A stretch of DNA of 64,000 bases from Corynebacterium tuberculostearicum. GTDB lineage: Bacteria; Actinomycetota; Actinomycetes; Mycobacteriales; Mycobacteriaceae. The notes under the pieces are model-generated. The model worked only from the letters and a program-made list of their open reading frames with translations. It did not search any database and was not told where the DNA came from. Made by a program: the position numbers and the translations under genes. The stretch's first letter is position 1; each line of letters starts with the position of its first letter. Location: the NCBI RefSeq assembly GCF_016894265.1, contig NZ_CP069791.1, positions 2,046,001 to 2,110,000 of the forward strand, given 5' to 3'. Positions 43,538-51,144 of this stretch are shown piece after piece.

Positions 43538-44314
43538 CTACTTACCAAAGCGGCGCGAACGTTGGGAGTAATCCCGCAAGGCGCGAAGAAAGTCCACCTT
43601 GCGGAATGCTGGCCAGTAAGTATCCGTGAACCAGATTTCGGAGTACGCGGCCTGCCACAGGAGGAAGCCCGACAGGCGTTGTTCACCAGAGGTGCGGATA
43701 ACCAAATCTGGGTCCGGAAGACCCTTGGTGTACAGGTGCTCCCCAATGGATTCTGCGGTGACGCGGTCCGCCATCTCAGCTGCGGTAGTTCCCTTCTCTG
43801 CTTCCGCGCGCACCAAGTTCTGCACGGCGTCCACAATTTCTTGGCGCCCGCCATAGCCCACCGCCACATTGACGATGACACCCGTATTGTCCTTGGTTTC
43901 CGCTGCCGCCGTCACCATGCGCTGGCGAATATCATCCGGGAGTAGATCGAGGTGGCCGACCAAGCGCACCTGACAGCCGACGTCGCTATGGGATAGGTGC
44001 GTGACCACATCCGAGATGATGTCAAAGAGCAGCTCTACTTCCTGCTCGCTGCGCTTCAGATTCTCCGTGGACAGCAAATAAATGGTGACCACTTCGATAT
44101 CGGTATCGCGGCACCACGAAATCATCTCTCCGATTTTCTTCGCACCTTGGCGGTGACCATGGCTGATATCGGTGAAACCAGCCTCACGCGCCCACCGACG
44201 ATTGCCATCGGCCATGATGGCGATGTGCTTAGGCTGCGGCTTGCCCTTGATCAGGCGCGCCAGCCGCGCTTCATAAGCTGGGTAAGCCAGCTGCTTGAGA
44301 GAACTCACGCTCAT
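43538..44314 (-). CDS. uppS: Isoprenyl transferase (cis-prenyl diphosphate synthase)
   Basis: Adds isoprene units in cis to make polyprenyl diphosphate carriers for the cell wall. The 258-residue protein has the catalytic Asp in HIAIMADGNRRWA, GYGGRQEIVDA, and the late RTSGEQRLSGFLLWQ. Actinobacteria often have two such enzymes, a short-chain Z-farnesyl synthase (Rv1086) and a decaprenyl synthase; this one sits beside mca and greA as Rv1086 does, so the short-chain role is likely but not shown. The small membrane-protein gene lies just upstream. Confidence 0.93.
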   Translation of the reverse strand: MSVSSLKQLAYPAYEARLARLIKGKPQPKHIAIMADGNRRWAREAGFTDISHGHRQGAKKIGEMISWCRDTDIEVVTIYLLSTENLKRSEQEVELLFDIISDVVTHLSHSDVGCQVRLVGHLDLLPDDIRQRMVTAAAETKDNTGVIVNVAVGYGGRQEIVDAVQNLVRAEAEKGTTAAEMADRVTAESIGEHLYTKGLPDPDLVIRTSGEQRLSGFLLWQAAYSEIWFTDTYWPAFRKVDFLRALRDYSQRSRRFGK

Positions 44315-44326
44315 CAGTCTATCCGC

Positions 44327-44638
44327 CTAGAAAATGGACTTCTTGCGGTTATCGTAAATGCCGGCTTCCTTCATCGCCTCATCCACGGCTTCCTCATCGA
44401 ACGGATCGATTCCGTGATCCTCCGCAAACATCATGCGACGACGAAAGCGTGAGTAACGGCGATGGAAATTCCAGCCTGCAAACAGCACCGCAACTCCCAT
44501 AAGCGCCAAGATCAGTAGACCGATGGGCGAAGCTTTGCCAAATTCAGGGCCCATTGGGCCTCCTTCGGCGCCTTCGGTTCCCTGGGCGAGTACAAATACG
44601 TCATGTGCGGCAAGCACGAAAGAGCCATACATGCTCAT
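44327..44638 (-). CDS. Small membrane protein next to mca
   Basis: A 103-residue protein with one clear membrane segment (IGLLILALMGVAVLFAGW, about residues 39-56), followed by a basic juxtamembrane part (FHRRYSRFRRRMMF) and an acidic tail. A gene for a protein of this kind lies between mca and uppS in mycobacteria (Rv1083 position), role unknown. It begins three bases after the mca stop and is probably in one operon mca - small protein - uppS. The basic side by the membrane puts the C-terminus in the cytoplasm. Confidence 0.8.
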   Translation of the reverse strand: MSMYGSFVLAAHDVFVLAQGTEGAEGGPMGPEFGKASPIGLLILALMGVAVLFAGWNFHRRYSRFRRRMMFAEDHGIDPFDEEAVDEAMKEAGIYDNRKKSIF

Positions 44639-44641
44639 GTC

Positions 44642-45532
44642 TTAGGCCTCCTCTTTCTCTTCGATGCCGGCGAAGAGGTCATTTTCTGGCAGGGAGGTAG
44701 AAACGCGAGTCTTCGCCAGCTCGAACTCCTCGGTGGGCCAAAGGCGCTGCTGTACCTCCACCGACGTCGCCAAGAAGGCACCCGCCGGATCGATCTGCGT
44801 AGCGTGCGCCCGCAAGGCCTCCTCGCGATTGCTGAAGTAATCCGCGCATTCCACCTGGGTGGTTACACGCGCCATGATATCGCCAAAAGTGGTGTCCCAG
44901 CGCGCCAGCATCGGCCCATAGGGGCTGGTATTCCCCTCTTCTAATAGCAAATCATGGAACATCTTCATGCGCTGGTAGACGAAGCCGTGCGAGTAGTAGA
45001 GCTTCAGCGGCTCCCACGGCTTACCCAGCTCTGGGTGATACTCGGCATCGCCCGCCTTCTCCCACGCGATCATTGAAGCCCGGTGCACCATAAGGTGGTC
45101 TGGGTGCGGGTAGCCACCATTTTCGTCATAGGTAACAATGACGTGTGGACGAAATTCTCGGATAACCTGGACGTATTCCTGCGCAACGGTGTCATCCCCC
45201 AGCAACGCAAAACAGCCCTCCGGCAGCAATTCCTCCATAGTCTTGCCTTCAACCGGATCCGGCAATCCGGAATCAACGTGGCCCAGCCAGCGATGTTGTA
45301 CGCCCAGCGCCCGCGCAGCGTTAGCCATCTCTTCCCGGCGCACCTCGCCCATCTTTTCCTTGATTCCCGGGCGATCCATGGCGGGGTTAATCACATCGCC
45401 GCGCTCGCCGCCGGTACAAGTCAGCACCAAAACCTCATTGCCTTCTGCGGCATAGCGCGCGGTGGTTGCAGCACCCTTAGATGATTCATCGTCTGGGTGC
45501 GCGTGGATAGCTAGTAGGCGAAAATCGCTCAC
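44642..45532 (-). CDS. mca: Mycothiol S-conjugate amidase
   Basis: Zinc amidase that cleaves mycothiol S-conjugates, releasing a mercapturic acid for export and recycling GlcN-Ins; part of actinobacterial detoxification. The 296-residue protein begins MSDFRLLAIHAHPDDESSKG with the zinc ligands HPDDE, has TCTGGERGDVINPAMD, and HPDHLMVHRASM with the third ligand. It differs from MshB in its longer middle part. It is the first gene of a minus-strand set with the small membrane protein and uppS. Presence shows mycothiol as the main thiol. Confidence 0.97.
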   Translation of the reverse strand: MSDFRLLAIHAHPDDESSKGAATTARYAAEGNEVLVLTCTGGERGDVINPAMDRPGIKEKMGEVRREEMANAARALGVQHRWLGHVDSGLPDPVEGKTMEELLPEGCFALLGDDTVAQEYVQVIREFRPHVIVTYDENGGYPHPDHLMVHRASMIAWEKAGDAEYHPELGKPWEPLKLYYSHGFVYQRMKMFHDLLLEEGNTSPYGPMLARWDTTFGDIMARVTTQVECADYFSNREEALRAHATQIDPAGAFLATSVEVQQRLWPTEEFELAKTRVSTSLPENDLFAGIEEKEEA

Positions 45533-45627
45533 TGAAAATCCATCCCCTTATTAATCTAGGTTCTTTGAACAGATGATTATCCTAGTAGATAATTGGAAAA
45601 CCATGGTCCTCGACTAGAGTGGAAGCC

Positions 45628-46098
45628 ATGACTTCCGCCGGAAAATCTCGCCCAGCCGCCCGCTACGGCTCCCGCGGCTCCTCTGAAAAGAACTCTGGTA
45701 GCTGGACTAATAAGGCGCTGGTGCTTATCTTTGTCGCCATTTTTATTGCACTTATTTTCTTCGGATTCCGGTATTTCCAGGAAAAGGAGCGGGTGAACGC
45801 ACAGGTGTCCATCGTGACCCAGGAGGTTTTGAGCGATGATTCCACCCGCGTTTGGGTCGATGTCACCCGCAATCACACCGATGAAGATGCCTACTGCATT
45901 GTCCAAGCCTATGACTATTCCAAGGCCGAAGTAGGCCGCCGTGAATTCCCTGTTCCCGCGGGCGGAAACGAAACCCAGCGCATCGCTGTCGACGTCCCAA
46001 CCAACGCTCGTGCCGTAGCTGGCGGGGCCTATGGTTGTTCCGGCAATATCCCCGAATACTTGGATATGGATAACCCTGACTACGCGGAAAGCCGCTAG
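45628..46098 (+). CDS. DUF4307 membrane-anchored protein
   Basis: A 156-residue protein with one N-terminal membrane segment (ALVLIFVAIFIALIFFGF, about residues 27-44) and an outside beta-rich DUF4307 domain (VWVDVTRNHTDEDAYCIVQA). Role unknown. I start at ATG 45628 (MTSAGKSRP), with GTGGAAG upstream, in place of a longer frame by three residues. It is divergent from mca and upstream of greA, as Rv1081c is in M. tuberculosis. Confidence 0.88.
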   Translation: MTSAGKSRPAARYGSRGSSEKNSGSWTNKALVLIFVAIFIALIFFGFRYFQEKERVNAQVSIVTQEVLSDDSTRVWVDVTRNHTDEDAYCIVQAYDYSKAEVGRREFPVPAGGNETQRIAVDVPTNARAVAGGAYGCSGNIPEYLDMDNPDYAESR

Positions 46099-46126
46099 CC
46101 GCGTGTGCTAGGATTTGTAGCGCCTA

Positions 46127-46184
46127 GAACTGGATATATGCCCAGTTCCACTTTTACCTATAGCCCCAGGGATTAGCAGGGGCT
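46127..46184 (+). promoter_or_regulatory. Two hairpins in the greA leader
   Basis: GAACTGG/CCAGTTC (46127-46148, eight-base loop) and AGCCCC/GGGGCT (46162-46184, followed by TT) lie between the DUF4307 gene and greA. The second resembles a weak terminator. They may end DUF4307 transcription or attenuate greA. Confidence 0.45.
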
Positions 46185-46218
46185 TTGACCACAATTCCTA
46201 TCTACAGAAGGTTGCAGA

Positions 46219-46740
46219 ATGGCTGAGCAGCAAAAGCAGTACATCACCCCAGAGACCAAGGCGAAGCTCGAGGCCGAGCTGCAAGAGCTCATCGACCACC
46301 GCCCAGTAGTCGCGGCTGAAATCAACGAGCGCCGTGAGGAAGGCGACCTCAAAGAGAACGCCGGTTACGACGCCGCACGTGAGATGCAGGACCAGGAAGA
46401 GGCCCGCATTAAGCAGATTTCTGAGGTTCTTGCGAATGCCACCACCGAGCGCGGTGCTGTTCAGGAGGGCGTTGCCCACACCGGTTCCGTAGTTCACGTT
46501 TACTACAACGGTGACAAGGACGATAAGGAGACCTTCCTCATCGGTACCCGCGCCGCTGCTTCCGATAACAAGGACCTAGAAACCTATTCCGAGCAGTCCC
46601 CGCTGGGCGCTGCCATCCTTGGCGCACAAGAGGGCGAGACCCGCGAGTACACCGCTCCGAATGGCAAGACCATTTCGGTCACCATCGAGTCCGCAGCGCC
46701 GTATGATTCTGCTAAGGCCGCTGCACCACGCGAGTCCTAA
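46219..46740 (+). CDS. greA: Transcription elongation factor GreA
   Basis: Rescues backtracked RNA polymerase by stimulating transcript cleavage. The 173-residue protein has the N-terminal coiled coil (YITPETKAKLEAELQELI and RREEGDLKENAGYDAARE, with the acidic tip in DLKENAGYDAA) and a C-terminal FKBP-like domain (SPLGAAILGAQEGE). The ATG has AGAAGG about eight bases upstream. Two hairpins precede it. The lipoprotein gene follows with 41 bases between. Confidence 0.97.
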   Translation: MAEQQKQYITPETKAKLEAELQELIDHRPVVAAEINERREEGDLKENAGYDAAREMQDQEEARIKQISEVLANATTERGAVQEGVAHTGSVVHVYYNGDKDDKETFLIGTRAAASDNKDLETYSEQSPLGAAILGAQEGETREYTAPNGKTISVTIESAAPYDSAKAAAPRES

Positions 46741-46781
46741 ACTTTTAACCACTTACCACTCTGGAGAAAGAGCACATCCCC

Positions 46782-47060
46782 ATGAAGAAGTTCTCCCGTT
46801 TCGCCGCCGCTGGCCTGGTCTTCACTGCTGGCCTCTCCCTCGCTGCTTGCCACCCACCGAACCAGCAGGATTCTGATTCCAAGGTAGAAAATGCCTCCAC
46901 CTTCACCGGTGAGGCCCCGATGCAGAAGGACGCTGAGACCAGCTCTTCCGCACCCGAGACCGTTATTGAAGAGGAAGCACCTGTAGTCGAGTCCGGTGTT
47001 CCAGAAGAGCCAGCGCAGCCGCACGTTAACGGTACCGCCACCGAACTGCCACAGCAGTAA
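46782..47060 (+). CDS. Small acidic lipoprotein
   Basis: A 92-residue envelope lipoprotein: MKKFSRF, a hydrophobic stretch, and lipobox LAAC with Cys at residue 23. The mature 70 residues are rich in Glu, Ser and Pro and have no cysteines or predicted fold, so this is probably a disordered surface peptide. Its ATG has GGAGAAAGAGC upstream. It ends at a strong terminator and may be cotranscribed with greA. I recognise no family. Confidence 0.75.
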   Translation: MKKFSRFAAAGLVFTAGLSLAACHPPNQQDSDSKVENASTFTGEAPMQKDAETSSSAPETVIEEEAPVVESGVPEEPAQPHVNGTATELPQQ

Positions 47061-47070
47061 TAATGCTTGA

Positions 47071-47099
47071 AGGGCCGAGGGATATCCTCGGCCCTTTTT
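47071..47099 (+). terminator. Terminator after the small lipoprotein gene
   Basis: AGGGCCGAGG and CCTCGGCCCT form a ten-pair stem with loop GATAT, followed by TTTT. It also faces the end of the PPE-like gene. Confidence 0.92.
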
Positions 47100-47103
47100 C
47101 ATG

Positions 47104-48975
47104 CTATTTTTCTGGGTCCACTTCCCGCACCCAATCCCCGATGACACCGGGTACGACAGCGGGCGGCTCCCCCAAGAGGTCGCGCTTATTCGGGTCCCTT
47201 TCGACCTGCGTGGTGACGGACTTTACGCGCTTTTTCTCACTGTCTTTACCTCCGCGCATCCCCATCATTGGACCATAGGCTCGCGCCCCTCCGGTGGAGC
47301 GGCCTGCATTGCCACCGCGCGCTGCCGCGGCACTTTCACCGCCGCCTGTTCCATGACCAAGGCTGCCACCTACGCCGGGCCGCATGCCCGCACCAGCCCC
47401 GTTTCCTGCACCGCTGCCAAGACCAGCACGCATGCTAGAACCGCCGCCGAGTGCATTGCCATGGCCAGCGCGCACGCCTGAACCGACACCGGCGTAGGGC
47501 GCCCCGGCTCCGCGTCCAAGGTGCAGGCCCGACTGCGCTCCTCTTCCGGCGCGCACCACATCGGCGCCGCCACCTACATTTCCTGCAGCGGATCCAATTC
47601 CGCCTCGTAGCGACTGACCGCCGAGTACGCCGCGGCCCGCGTCCGCAGGCCGTCCGGCTGCCATCATCGGCGCCATCCCAGAATTGGCGGATTGCGCTGT
47701 AGCTACCGGTGCCATCGCACCGCTGCTATTAAGTGCGCCTGCATGTGCTCCTGCGGCAACCGGATGCGCTGTACCACCAGGAACCTGCCCCATCGCCCCG
47801 TTAGCCGAAGCGACACTCGGCACGGACGCCCCTTGGGTGGACACCTCATTCCCACCGATGGCTACTTGGTCTCCCAGACCAAGCCTTTCCAGCGCATTCC
47901 TGCCGCTAGTATGCATCTGCTGGTGAAAATCATTAATTTCCTGTGGGCTCATCCCCACCGCTTCCAGCCCGTCCACATTGCCATTGACGACGTCGAAGTT
48001 CCCCGGCCCCAACTCACCTCGCGCAATCGCTTCCGCAATCTTCTTTGGCCACACCACGGCATCGGTGGTGTAGCGCTGCCCATCACCATCAACTCCGGCG
48101 AGGCCGGCGTCGACACCGCCGCCTCCCGACGCCGGCGATTGTTCCATCAGAGCGTGCTGGTACGGCATTGCTTCTACCGCGAAGCGCTGCAGGTCAGGTT
48201 GCAATGCGGCCAATGCGGCCTTTTCCGCAATTTCGCGCTCGACCGGTTCTGGAATGGCCATCACTTCCATCGCCATGGCCATCGCAGTCGGCTGCATGCC
48301 CATCAGCTTGGCGTGGAATCCGGTCAGTTTCTCCCCCATGACCTTGGCATTTGCTACAAAGTGGCTTCCCGACGCCGCCACTTCCCTAATCTTGGCCGCC
48401 GCTCTCGACGTGGCTTCGCTGTCGTTCTCGCTTTCCAAAGACCCAGCTGCTTCCTGCAACCCGCTAACGATATCGTCGACTTCCGACGCCAACGAGCTCC
48501 ACCGCGCATTCGCCTCCGACACATTCCAAATCTGCGTCGACATCAGGTCGGTAGCAAGCTTCACAATGTCCGTACCAACATTCACCACCGGCATGGAAAA
48601 CCCAAATGGGCTGTACCCCGGCTCCGGCTGGTTCATAATCGGCATCGACTCAATGCCGATATCTCCACCCGCATCCGCGATCTCCATTCCCCGACTATTC
48701 GCGTCCTCCTGCGACTGAAACCCTCGGGCCTCCCGCCCCAAAGAATCAGACAGCCACTCGACCTGTGCCGCGAAATTCAATAGCGATTGCTTGGCTGATC
48801 CTGGGTCACTGTCCAACACACGTTCATGGACATCTCCTACGTGATCAATTCCTGGTACCGATGAAAAACTTGCATCTAACGGGCTATTGACATTGCTCCT
48901 TAACTCCTGTGATCTACGAAAAAGATCCCCGATGCTGCTCGTAGTTCTGCGAATGTTTGAAATGCTTACGCGCAT
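47104..48975 (-). CDS. PPE-like type VII secretion-associated protein
   Basis: A 623-residue protein that looks like an actinobacterial PPE/ESX-associated substrate. The first 270 residues are mainly helical, with tryptophans in FAAQVEWLSDSLGRE (W74) and in ARWSSLASEVDDIVSG, similar to helical-hairpin parts of WXG100/PPE proteins. Residues about 390-580 are low-complexity, rich in Gly, Ala and Ser. The very C-terminus (LLGEPPAVVPGVIGDWV) matches an ending I know from PPE-like proteins in related genera. No signal peptide. The start at ATG 48975 lies 13 bases after the DUF3558 stop, so the two form one unit. No EsxA/EsxB or Ecc genes are in the window. Assignment is moderate. Confidence 0.65.
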   Translation of the reverse strand: MRVSISNIRRTTSSIGDLFRRSQELRSNVNSPLDASFSSVPGIDHVGDVHERVLDSDPGSAKQSLLNFAAQVEWLSDSLGREARGFQSQEDANSRGMEIADAGGDIGIESMPIMNQPEPGYSPFGFSMPVVNVGTDIVKLATDLMSTQIWNVSEANARWSSLASEVDDIVSGLQEAAGSLESENDSEATSRAAAKIREVAASGSHFVANAKVMGEKLTGFHAKLMGMQPTAMAMAMEVMAIPEPVEREIAEKAALAALQPDLQRFAVEAMPYQHALMEQSPASGGGGVDAGLAGVDGDGQRYTTDAVVWPKKIAEAIARGELGPGNFDVVNGNVDGLEAVGMSPQEINDFHQQMHTSGRNALERLGLGDQVAIGGNEVSTQGASVPSVASANGAMGQVPGGTAHPVAAGAHAGALNSSGAMAPVATAQSANSGMAPMMAAGRPADAGRGVLGGQSLRGGIGSAAGNVGGGADVVRAGRGAQSGLHLGRGAGAPYAGVGSGVRAGHGNALGGGSSMRAGLGSGAGNGAGAGMRPGVGGSLGHGTGGGESAAAARGGNAGRSTGGARAYGPMMGMRGGKDSEKKRVKSVTTQVERDPNKRDLLGEPPAVVPGVIGDWVREVDPEK

Positions 48976-48988
48976 TACTCCCCCAATT

Positions 48989-49717
48989 TTAGCTAAGCTG
49001 ATTTATTAATGAGTCTGTAAGATTGCACCGCTCTTCAGTGGTTGACTGGCTACCAATATCATTTACGCTGACGATTACGGTTCCCCGTTCAGTTAACACG
49101 TATCCGTCACACTGGGTTCCTCCGAAAATTTCCGATCTATAGATCTGTATTTGTTTCCCTTCCACCCCATGACTTTTTTGCTGCAGTTCCTCATTCAAAT
49201 TCAACGCATCTATTGAATCCGAATCACTGGCCATCGAGACAAGAACACCCGCCGAAAAGTTTGACCCACTCGATTCAAAGTTGCAGAAAGTGCTCCCCGA
49301 ATCCCTACGATAATCAAGTGGCCTTGGCTTCAACCCAATACCTTCTATTTTGTTACTCGGAATCTCCGTACACGGATCAAAAAGCTCGAAGCTCGGGTCT
49401 GCCGGATCGAATTCCCCCAGTGGCGGTAGGACGCCGGAAGTGTCTTCCGACCCCGTGGCGCCGGCCTCCCCCGGTTGGCCGGCGCCGCCCGCATTCTCCC
49501 CGCCATTGGTGTGTGCCGTTTCCCCCTGATTGTCGTGCACATCATCCCCCGCGTCCCCGTTGGTTCCCCCTGCACCGTCGGTCGAACTAATGCCGCCAGC
49601 CTCGTCCACCTTGGTGGTCTCCTCTGACGCGCTCCTCGTACCGATGTCCGCAACGCAGCTGCTCAGCATAACGGTGCTGCCGACCATCAACGTTGCTACG
49701 GTGACCTGACGCTTCAC
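48989..49717 (-). CDS. DUF3558-like lipoprotein
   Basis: A 242-residue envelope lipoprotein. The start is GTG at 49715-49717, with AAGGA five bases upstream; the signal ends in lipobox LSSC (Cys about residue 20). A linker rich in Gly, Asp, Ala and Glu spans residues about 30-85. The folded domain has the DUF3558 pattern FDPCTEIPSNKIEGIGLK, then STFCNFESSGS and further C-terminal cysteines (GTQCDGY, EERCNLTD). DUF3558 lipoproteins often lie next to PPE-like genes. This gene precedes the PPE-like gene by 13 bases. Codon use and GC are lower in its C-terminal half (near 49000-49380) than in its neighbours, a hint of separate origin. Confidence 0.78.
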   Translation of the reverse strand: MKRQVTVATLMVGSTVMLSSCVADIGTRSASEETTKVDEAGGISSTDGAGGTNGDAGDDVHDNQGETAHTNGGENAGGAGQPGEAGATGSEDTSGVLPPLGEFDPADPSFELFDPCTEIPSNKIEGIGLKPRPLDYRRDSGSTFCNFESSGSNFSAGVLVSMASDSDSIDALNLNEELQQKSHGVEGKQIQIYRSEIFGGTQCDGYVLTERGTVIVSVNDIGSQSTTEERCNLTDSLINQLS

Positions 49718-49760
49718 AACAATCCTTCGCGCACTCACTTCCTGACGAGAGGAACAGGAA

Positions 49761-49785
49761 AAGTGAAACAGAGAACTTTTCACTT
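49761..49785. promoter_or_regulatory. Inverted repeat upstream of the DUF3558-PPE unit
   Basis: AAGTGAAA and TTTCACTT with a nine-base spacer, 44 bases before the GTG of the lipoprotein gene. The rest of the 326-base stretch to 50043 is AT-rich and I see no gene in it. Confidence 0.4.
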
Positions 49786-50036
49786 CATATTTCCCGTTCC
49801 GGTACACAGCATGCATGAGGCACCCAGATTTTTCTACGCAACCGCAAAGGTTAACGGCAATTTAACAAAATTATTTGTCCCATATGTCACACCCATCACG
49901 TCTAAAGGGCGAAATTTCCTGCTCATGAGCTGTATCATCTCTTGGAGTGGTTTGGTAGACCAAATGAAGGTTAAACCCTCACTTTATCCCCCAGCACTAC
50001 CCCAGAAATTACACGTTTGTAAGCGAATTTTCGGCA

Positions 50037-50065
50037 ACAAAAAGGCCCACACCGAAGTGCGGGCC
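50037..50065 (-). terminator. Terminator after the Bax-inhibitor gene
   Basis: On the minus strand GGCCCGCAC-TTCG-GTGTGGGCC (nine pairs, one mismatch, stable UUCG loop) is followed by TTTTTG. Confidence 0.93.
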
Positions 50066-50081
50066 AATACAAAAGAGTCAG

Positions 50082-50852
50082 TTAGTCTCGCTGGAAGTAG
50101 CTCAGCAGACGGAGAATTTCAGTGTAGAGCCAGACCAAGGTCACAGCGAGGCCCAGAGCAACACCCCACGCGTTCTTAGCGGGAGCACCAGCGCGGATCA
50201 TGCGGTCAGCCTGATCAAAGTCGGTCAGGAAGGACAGGGCACCAAGAACGATGCAGACCAGCGAGAAGATGATGGCAATCGGACCACCATCGCGCAACGG
50301 ATTGAAATCAAAGAAAATCGCGCCCAAGAAGTTAACAAGCGCCATGACAGCAACGCCAGCGATCAAGCCGAAAAGGATCTTGGTGAACTTCGGGGTCACC
50401 TTCACTGCGCCAGTCTTATACACAATCAGCATGCCGATAAAGACACCGATGGTGCCGACAATCGCTTGACCAATGATGGCCATGCCGCCCTCGCCCTGGA
50501 AGTTGACATTGGCGAACATCAAGGAGAAGCCGCCGACAAATAGGCCTTCAAATACGGCATAAATCAGGGTGACTGCAGCAGAACCCCACTTCTTACCAAA
50601 AGAGGCAACGAGCACGGTAATGAAGCCACCGATACCACCGACCAGAGTCAAGGCCATGGCGATACCTGGGCTCACTAGCATTCCCAAGGCGAAGTTGATG
50701 GCTGCGGCGACAATGATGACGCCGAGGGTAATGCCCGTCTTGGTCACTACATCATCCACGGTCATGGGACGAGTAGATGCGTCCGCATAACCAGGATTTT
50801 GGCGGCTACTATTTTCGGTCAGAGAACTCATTACCGGATTGCTTGAACGCAC
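50082..50852 (-). CDS. Bax inhibitor-1/YccA family membrane protein
   Basis: A 256-residue membrane protein of the Bax-inhibitor-1 group (actinobacterial YccA-like branch). The N-terminus MRSSNPVMSSL is typical of this branch; seven hydrophobic segments follow, with FFDFNPLRDGG between TM5 and TM6 and FLTDFDQADRMI near the pore aspartates. Family members are thought to be pH-sensitive calcium leak channels. The start is GTG at 50852, with AAAGGA just upstream. It has its own strong terminator with a UUCG loop. Confidence 0.93.
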   Translation of the reverse strand: MRSSNPVMSSLTENSSRQNPGYADASTRPMTVDDVVTKTGITLGVIIVAAAINFALGMLVSPGIAMALTLVGGIGGFITVLVASFGKKWGSAAVTLIYAVFEGLFVGGFSLMFANVNFQGEGGMAIIGQAIVGTIGVFIGMLIVYKTGAVKVTPKFTKILFGLIAGVAVMALVNFLGAIFFDFNPLRDGGPIAIIFSLVCIVLGALSFLTDFDQADRMIRAGAPAKNAWGVALGLAVTLVWLYTEILRLLSYFQRD

Positions 50853-51027
50853 GGTTGTCCTTTCTAAGAGAGGTGCAAATTAGCTATCTCACCTCATTCA
50901 ACGAAACACCACCCCATAAAGTTCCACATTCTTACCATTTAGCTAGAAGTTTTGTGTGAAGCTTCCGCATAAATGCTGTGGAGACATGCTGACGACGCTT
51001 CCAAGAAAGACGTCTCGAGACTTCACA

Positions 51028-51104
51028 TGGTGCCCCCAGTGGGACTCGAACCCACACTGAATCGATTTTAAGTCGACTGCCTCTGCCGATTGGGCTATGG
51101 GGGC
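51028..51104 (-). tRNA. tRNA-Leu (anticodon UAA) with short variable loop
   Basis: A 77-base tRNA with encoded CCA. The anticodon stem GTCGA/TCGAT closes loop CTTAAAA; the anticodon TAA (51068-51070) reads UUA. The acceptor GCCCCCA pairs with TGGGGGC, the T-arm is GTGGG-TTCGAGT-CCCAC, and the variable loop is only five bases (TCAGT), while bacterial tRNA-Leu normally has a long variable arm. The codon assignment follows the anticodon; the shape is class I. Confidence 0.85.
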
Positions 51105-51144
51105 AAGGCCAAGGAATATTTTAGGCCACCTCACCCCGCGGGAG

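Noticed and set aside
47692-48783. 363-residue plus-strand open frame
   Set aside because: Antisense to the PPE-like gene and His/Arg-rich; the minus frame has a start, operon partner and a family-type C-terminus.
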